64,000 nucleotides of DNA. Origin: Candidatus Nanopelagicales bacterium. GTDB taxonomy: Bacteria > Actinomycetota > Actinomycetes > S36-B12 > GCA-2699445. Numbering within the stretch: position 1 is the stretch's first letter; each line of letters begins with the position of its first letter. Below are positions 59,333 through 64,000 of this stretch, piece by piece. The position numbers were made by a program, and so were the translations under genes. The stretch spans positions 124,001 through 188,000 of the forward strand of contig JBAOHO010000013.1 in the NCBI GenBank assembly GCA_037045355.1, read 5' to 3'. The notes under the pieces were generated by a model. The model did no database searches and was not told where the DNA came from. It saw only the letters and a list, made by a program, of their open reading frames with translations.

Positions 59333-62300
59333 ATGAGTCTGCCGACCGTGCCACCGCGTGCGTTGCGGCATCTTTCGCGGGGGACACCCGCCGCGGACGG
59401 CCGCACGATCGATCGGGTCGGCAGTCAGGTGTGGGAGGAGTTCTACCGGGATCGGTGGCGCCACGACAAAGAAGTGCGGTCCACCCACGGGGTGAACTGC
59501 ACCGGTTCGTGTTCGTGGAAGGTCTATGTCCGCGACGGGATCATCTCGTGGGAGACACAGGAGACGGACTACCCGCAAACCCCGCCCGGCGTCCCTGACC
59601 ACGAGCCCCGCGGATGCCCGCGAGGCGCCTCCTTCTCGTGGTACGTCTACAGTCCGGCCAGAGTCCGGTACCCCTATGTCCGTGGTGCGCTGCTGCGGAG
59701 TTGGCGTCGGCTCGCGGCGGACCACCCTGATCCTGTCGATCGGTGGGCTGCACTGCAGTCCGATCCGGACCTGGTAGCGCAGTACAAGGGGGAGCGGGGC
59801 AGAGGTGGCTTCCTGCGTGCCGGCTACGACGAGGCGGTGGAGATCGCCGCAGCCGCGCACGTGCACACCATCAAGGAACACGGTCCCGATCGGGTCGCGG
59901 GATTCACTCCACTGCCGGCGATGTCACCGGTGTCGTACACCTCGGGCTCGCGTTACGTGGCCCTGACGGGTGGGTCCCACATCTCGTTCTACGACTGGTA
60001 CGCGGACCTGCCACCCGCCAGTCCACAGATGTTCGGTGAGCAGACGGACGTGTCGGAGGCACGTGACTGGTGGAACTCCTCGTACGTCCTGGTGTGGGGC
60101 TCCAATGTTCCTGTCACGCGCACGCCGGACGCGCACTTCCTGGCCGAGAGTCGGTACCACGGCGAGAAGGTCGTGGTCATCGCGCCGGACTACGCCGAAC
60201 ACGCCAAGTTCGCCGACCACTGGTTGCCGGTGGCGCCCGGCAGTGACGGGGCGTTGGCGATGGCCATGGGACATGTCGTGCTGCGCGAATTCCACGTCGA
60301 TCGAGTCGCCTCGTACTTCCGCGACTACTGCCGCACGTACACCGATCTTCCCTGCCTTGTCGCACTCAAGCCCGGACCCTCCGGCGACCTGGTGCCCGAC
60401 CGGCTGCTGACCGCTGCTGATATCGAAAGTTCCTCCGAACTCGCCGACTTCCGACCCGTGGTGCTGGATGCGGCCACAGGAGAGATCGTCACACCCCCGG
60501 GCACCATGGCGTCCCGCTACGCCGACAGCGAGCACGGAACCTGGAATCTCGAGCTGGGCGACCTCGATCCGGCGATGTCGCTGCTGGAGCGGAGCACCGC
60601 AACCGCTGAAGTGGCCTTCCCTCGCTTCGACACCGAGCCGGCTGGCACAACGTTGCGCGGGGTGCCGACGATCGAAGTGGCGGGCCGGCAGGTCACGACC
60701 GTGTTCGATCTCATGCTCGCCCACTACGGAGTGGGCCGCGACGGGCTCCCGGGGAACTGGCCTCAGGGGTACGACGACGGGGATGCCCCGTATACGCCTG
60801 CCTGGGCGGAACGGGTCACCGGGATCGACGCGGCGACGATCATCCGGATCGCGCGGGAGTTCGCCGAGGCCGCGGAGAAGACCGAGGGCCGGGCCATGGC
60901 CATCATGGGTGCCGGCATCAACCACTGGTTCAACTCCGACACCGTGTATCGCGCCATCCTGACGTTGTTGGTGACGTGCGGAACCGTGGGCCGAAACGGT
61001 GGCGGCATGAATCACTACGTGGGTCAAGAGGCGATCCGGCCCTTCGGGGGCTGGGTGACGCTGGCCCATGCATTGGACTGGTCGGCGCCTCCGCGGCAGT
61101 GCAATGGAACCGCGTTCTACTACACCGCCACCGACCAGTGGCGCTACGAGGTGTGGCAGGCCGACGACCTCGCCTCCCCCACCGGTGACGGCTTGTTCGC
61201 AGGACGCAGCTTCATCGATTGCCTCAATGTTGCGGTCCGGCTCGGCTGGCAGGTGACCTACCCCACCTTCGCCGCGAATCCGTTGGATCTTGTCGCCGAA
61301 GCCGATGCGGCCGCCGTGGATCCAGCCGACTACGTGACCGGTCGTCTGGCCGACGGCTCCCTGCGTTTCGCGGTGGAGGATCCAGACGATCCGGCGAACT
61401 TCCCCCGAATGATGTTCGTGTGGCGGTCGAACATCCTCGGTGGCTCCGGAAAGGGCTATGAGTACTTCTTGCGCCATCTTCTCGGCGCTCAGGCGAACGC
61501 CGATGCCGCGGAGACCCCCGAGTCTGATCGTCCGCAAGAGGTCACCTGGCACCCCGATGCTCCGGTGGGCAAACTGGACCTGTTGGTGAACCTGGACTTC
61601 CGGATGACCAGCACCGCCAACTGGTCCGACATCGTCCTGCCGGCAGCGACCTGGTACGAGAAGTACGACCTGAGTTGCACGGACATGCATCCGTTCGTGC
61701 ACTCCTTCAACAAGGCCATCGACCCGCCGTGGGAGGCGCGCAGCGACTGGGACGCGTTCACGGAAGTCGCGGCGAAGTTCAGTTCCATGGCGGCGCAGCA
61801 TCTGGGCGTGCGCCGCGACCTGGTCGCGACCAGCATCGCTCACGACAGCCCGGGCGAACTCGCCGTTCCCTTCGGGGCCGTCGACGACTGGAAGCAGAAC
61901 GGCACACGGCCGGACCCCGGTCGCAACGCGCCTGTCTTGACCGTCGTGGAGCGCGACTACGGTGCTGTGCTCGACCGCTTGTTGGCCCTCGGTCCCAGGA
62001 TCGACACTGCCGGAGTGGCCGCGAAGGACACGAAGTACGACCCACGAGAGCAGGTCGCCTGGCTGTCGGTGAAGAACGGCACTGTCGCGTCCGGGCCGGC
62101 GAGTGGACGTCCACAACTGGTGACCGACCAGCAGTGCGCCGAGACCATCCTGGCCCTCTCCGGTGCCACGAATGCCACGGTGGCCTCTGAGTTGTGGCGC
62201 CAGGCGGAGGCCGAGACGGGGTTGGATCTGTCGGAACTCGCGGACGGTGAACGGGACCGAAGGATCACCTGGGATGACGTGAGCAAGCGGCCCCAGCACG

Positions 62301-62980
62301 TCGTCAACTCCCCGGACTGGACCGGTGACGTTCGTGAGAACAAGGCCTACACCGGGTTCGCGACCAACGTCCAGCACAAGATCCCCTGGCGAACCCTGTC
62401 AGGCCGTATGACGTTCTTCCTCGACCACGCATGGATGCGCGAATACGGGGAGCAGTTGCCGATCTTCCGCCCACCTTTGGCCATGGTGGAGCGCTACACC
62501 GCAGTCCACGACCTGGGCACAGATGCGGTCGCCGTCAGGTATCTGACCCCGCACAGCAAGTGGAGCATCCATTCCGAGTACCAGGACGACCTCTTGATGC
62601 TCACCCTGTTCCGCGGCGGTCCTGTCGTGTGGTGCAGCGTCGAAGACGCCGCGACCCTGGGGCTGCGCGACGGTGAATGGGCGGAGGTGTGGAACCGCAA
62701 CGGCGTCATGGACGGACTGGCCGCCGTGTCCCCCCGGATGCCCAAAGGGCTGGTGTACGTCTATCACGCCAAGGATCGACAGATCCAGACCCCGCTCACC
62801 GAGCGGACCGGACGACGCGGCGGCACGGAGAACTCCCTCACCCGCGCCGTACTCAAACCCACCCACATGATCGGCGGGTACGGGCAACTGTCGTATGGCT
62901 TCAACTACTACGGCTGTACGGGAAGTCAACGTGATGAGGTCGCCGTGCTCCGGCGGCGCTCCCAGCAGGTGGAGTTCTGA
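59333..62980 (+). CDS. narG: Respiratory nitrate reductase alpha subunit
   Basis: 1215 residues, the normal size of NarG, which binds Mo-bisMGD and reduces nitrate to nitrite on the inner face of the membrane. The FS0 cluster ligands are His52, Cys56, Cys60 and Cys95 (STHGVNCTGSCSWKVYV, then EPRGCPRGASFSWYV). The Mo ligand is Asp221 in ISFYDWYADLPPASPQMFGE. Other conserved parts are WNSSYVLVWGSNVPVTRTPD, CGTVGRNGGGMNHYVGQEA and NILGGSGKGYEYFLRHLLGA. AGGCAGG lies just before the ATG. The 160-bp upstream gap shows no clear FNR-type box. It overlaps narH by one base (TGATG). The operon should continue with narJ and narI. Confidence 0.97.
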   Translation: MSLPTVPPRALRHLSRGTPAADGRTIDRVGSQVWEEFYRDRWRHDKEVRSTHGVNCTGSCSWKVYVRDGIISWETQETDYPQTPPGVPDHEPRGCPRGASFSWYVYSPARVRYPYVRGALLRSWRRLAADHPDPVDRWAALQSDPDLVAQYKGERGRGGFLRAGYDEAVEIAAAAHVHTIKEHGPDRVAGFTPLPAMSPVSYTSGSRYVALTGGSHISFYDWYADLPPASPQMFGEQTDVSEARDWWNSSYVLVWGSNVPVTRTPDAHFLAESRYHGEKVVVIAPDYAEHAKFADHWLPVAPGSDGALAMAMGHVVLREFHVDRVASYFRDYCRTYTDLPCLVALKPGPSGDLVPDRLLTAADIESSSELADFRPVVLDAATGEIVTPPGTMASRYADSEHGTWNLELGDLDPAMSLLERSTATAEVAFPRFDTEPAGTTLRGVPTIEVAGRQVTTVFDLMLAHYGVGRDGLPGNWPQGYDDGDAPYTPAWAERVTGIDAATIIRIAREFAEAAEKTEGRAMAIMGAGINHWFNSDTVYRAILTLLVTCGTVGRNGGGMNHYVGQEAIRPFGGWVTLAHALDWSAPPRQCNGTAFYYTATDQWRYEVWQADDLASPTGDGLFAGRSFIDCLNVAVRLGWQVTYPTFAANPLDLVAEADAAAVDPADYVTGRLADGSLRFAVEDPDDPANFPRMMFVWRSNILGGSGKGYEYFLRHLLGAQANADAAETPESDRPQEVTWHPDAPVGKLDLLVNLDFRMTSTANWSDIVLPAATWYEKYDLSCTDMHPFVHSFNKAIDPPWEARSDWDAFTEVAAKFSSMAAQHLGVRRDLVATSIAHDSPGELAVPFGAVDDWKQNGTRPDPGRNAPVLTVVERDYGAVLDRLLALGPRIDTAGVAAKDTKYDPREQVAWLSVKNGTVASGPASGRPQLVTDQQCAETILALSGATNATVASELWRQAEAETGLDLSELADGERDRRITWDDVSKRPQHVVNSPDWTGDVRENKAYTGFATNVQHKIPWRTLSGRMTFFLDHAWMREYGEQLPIFRPPLAMVERYTAVHDLGTDAVAVRYLTPHSKWSIHSEYQDDLLMLTLFRGGPVVWCSVEDAATLGLRDGEWAEVWNRNGVMDGLAAVSPRMPKGLVYVYHAKDRQIQTPLTERTGRRGGTENSLTRAVLKPTHMIGGYGQLSYGFNYYGCTGSQRDEVAVLRRRSQQVEF

Positions 62981-64000
62981 TGCGGGTCCGGGCGCAGATC
63001 ATGATGGTGATGGCGCTCGACAAGTGCATCGGCTGCCACACATGCTCGGTCACCTGCAAGCAGGCGTGGACCAACAGGTCCGGTACCGACTACGTCTGGT
63101 TCAACAACGTCGAGACCAAACCCGGCATCGGGTATCCGAAGCGTTGGGAGGACAACGAGCACTGGAAGGGTGGGTGGACCCTCGATCGCAAGGGCGAACT
63201 GCAGTTGAAGGCCGGCGGTCGCATCAAGAAGTTGCTCAGCATCTTCGGGAATCCGAACCTGCCTCTGATCGACGACTACTACGAACCCTGGACCTACGAG
63301 TACTCCAACTTGGTCTCGGCCCCGCTGCAGGACAACCCACCCGTCGTACGGTCGCGGTCGCGGCTGACCGGAAAGCCGCTCGACTTGACCTGGGGACCCA
63401 ACTGGGAGGACGACCTGGCCGGCACCGCGCAGCGATTCCAGGACGATCCCAATGTCGCCGCTCTCGGTCAGGACGCGCAGTTGGACTACGAGCGGGTCTT
63501 CATGTTCTACCTGCCCAGAATATGCAACCACTGCCTGAACCCCGCCTGCGTCGCGTCTTGTCCCTCGGGGGCCATGTACAAACGCGAGGAGGACGGCATC
63601 GTCCTCGTCGATCAGAACGCCTGTCGCGGTTGGCGGATGTGCGTCTCGGGTTGCCCCTACAAGAAGGTGTACTTCAACCACGTCACTGGCAAGTCCGAGA
63701 AGTGCACGTTCTGCTACCCCCGTATCGAGGATGGTCTTCCCACGATCTGCTCCGAGACGTGCGTCGGGCGCATCCGCTACCTCGGTGTGGTCCTGTACGA
63801 CCTGGACACTGTCACCGCGGCGGCCGAGACGCCGGACGACCAAGATCTCGTCGCCGCTCAGCGGGACGTGATGCTCGATCCGCACGACCCTGCGGTGGTG
63901 GCTGCGGCCACGGCCTCAGGGGTGCCGTTCGATTGGATCCAGGCCGCGCAACGCTCTCCCGTGTATGCGCTGGTCAAGCAACTGAAAGTGGCCTTGCCGC
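62980..64000 (+). CDS. narH: Respiratory nitrate reductase beta subunit, 3' end outside the window
   Basis: The first 340 residues are present. NarH carries electrons from NarI to NarG through four clusters. Four ligand groups are visible: Cys16/19/22/26 (DKCIGCHTCSVTCKQAW), Cys182/185/190/194 (ICNHCLNPACVASCPSG), Cys215/221/225 with Trp218 (ACRGWRMCVSGCPYKK), and Cys242/245/257/261 (KCTFCYPRIEDGLPTICSET, CVG). The Trp in the third group marks the site that in NarH holds a [3Fe-4S] cluster. The gene runs off the end of the window in frame. Confidence 0.97.
   Translation, partial: MRVRAQIMMVMALDKCIGCHTCSVTCKQAWTNRSGTDYVWFNNVETKPGIGYPKRWEDNEHWKGGWTLDRKGELQLKAGGRIKKLLSIFGNPNLPLIDDYYEPWTYEYSNLVSAPLQDNPPVVRSRSRLTGKPLDLTWGPNWEDDLAGTAQRFQDDPNVAALGQDAQLDYERVFMFYLPRICNHCLNPACVASCPSGAMYKREEDGIVLVDQNACRGWRMCVSGCPYKKVYFNHVTGKSEKCTFCYPRIEDGLPTICSETCVGRIRYLGVVLYDLDTVTAAAETPDDQDLVAAQRDVMLDPHDPAVVAAATASGVPFDWIQAAQRSPVYALVKQLKVALP

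Noticed and set aside
59924..62377. An 817-codon open frame antisense to narG.
   Set aside because: It has no ribosome-binding site or recognisable domain, and lies opposite a fully conserved narG; GC-rich codon bias keeps such antisense frames open.

Overview
The window is GC-rich DNA from the chromosome of an actinobacterium (Actinomycetota); I cannot name the genus. The evidence is gene content: a PafB/PafC-type WYL pair, adjacent adnA-adnB, uvrD2 with its Cys4 and HRDC tail, DUF3107 beside a TetR gene, a UPF0182 gene, MoeZ, OtsA/OtsB, and an initiator tRNA of actinobacterial type. Start sites agree: about a dozen genes have a TANNNT -10 box only 6 to 8 nt before the start codon, the layout of leaderless mRNAs common in actinobacteria. 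From about 18 kb to 49 kb the gene set matches, from memory, the Mycobacterium tuberculosis Rv3193c-Rv3211 neighbourhood: DEAD-box helicase, ferritin-like protein, DUF3107, TetR, hydrolase, MoeZ, AdnA, AdnB, NudC, UvrD2, ABC1 kinase, small zinc-ribbon protein, Lon-like PDZ protease, UPF0182.

Layout. 0-7.3 kb: 3' part of an amidase, an MFS exporter, a SIMPL-domain protein, two small or secreted unknowns (one a 43-residue gene), a WYL regulator pair whose first gene carries a frameshift, and a four-helix membrane protein. 7.3-12.7 kb: acyl-CoA dehydrogenase, a stress-protein-like membrane protein, DUF6758, a MarC-family protein, and otsA-otsB for trehalose. 12.7-18.3 kb: anti-sigma-type ATPase, alpha/beta hydrolase, ParA plus zinc ribbon, and a large LuxR-family ATPase. 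18.3-40.4 kb: the conserved block of RNA helicase, DUF3107/TetR, hydrolase, MarR/YceI, MoeZ, a large flippase-like pseudokinase protein, the AdnAB DNA-end resection pair, NudC, UvrD2, an ABC1 kinase and an orphan cyclodehydratase-like protein. 40.4-43.1 kb: a two-gene unit matching tmsA-tmsB (bfaA-bfaB) for 10-methyl branched fatty acids. 43.1-49.7 kb: zincin-like protease, Lon-like protease, a frameshifted UPF0182 gene, tRNA-fMet with a strong terminator, and a frameshifted secreted protein. 49.9-54.8 kb: a divergent ParA/MinD ATPase, an ERCC4-Lsr2 nuclease, and an overlapping run of membrane protein, CxxC thioredoxin-like protein, Crp/Fnr regulator and a conserved unknown. 55-64 kb: DUF427, a membrane protein, a CrtI-like oxidoreductase with a cytochrome P450, then narG and the start of narH for respiratory nitrate reductase.

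Two features stand out. First, there are at least a dozen short direct tandem repeat arrays with unrelated units of 6 to 22 bp, in gaps, in promoters and in frame inside genes (a P450 and a flippase-like protein). One 21-bp unit repeats a ribosome-binding site plus in-frame GTG five times. Second, single-base indels concentrate between 47.1 and 49.5 kb, pointing either to local sequence error or to gene decay. I found no CRISPR array, insertion sequence, phage or integrase gene, and no rRNA.
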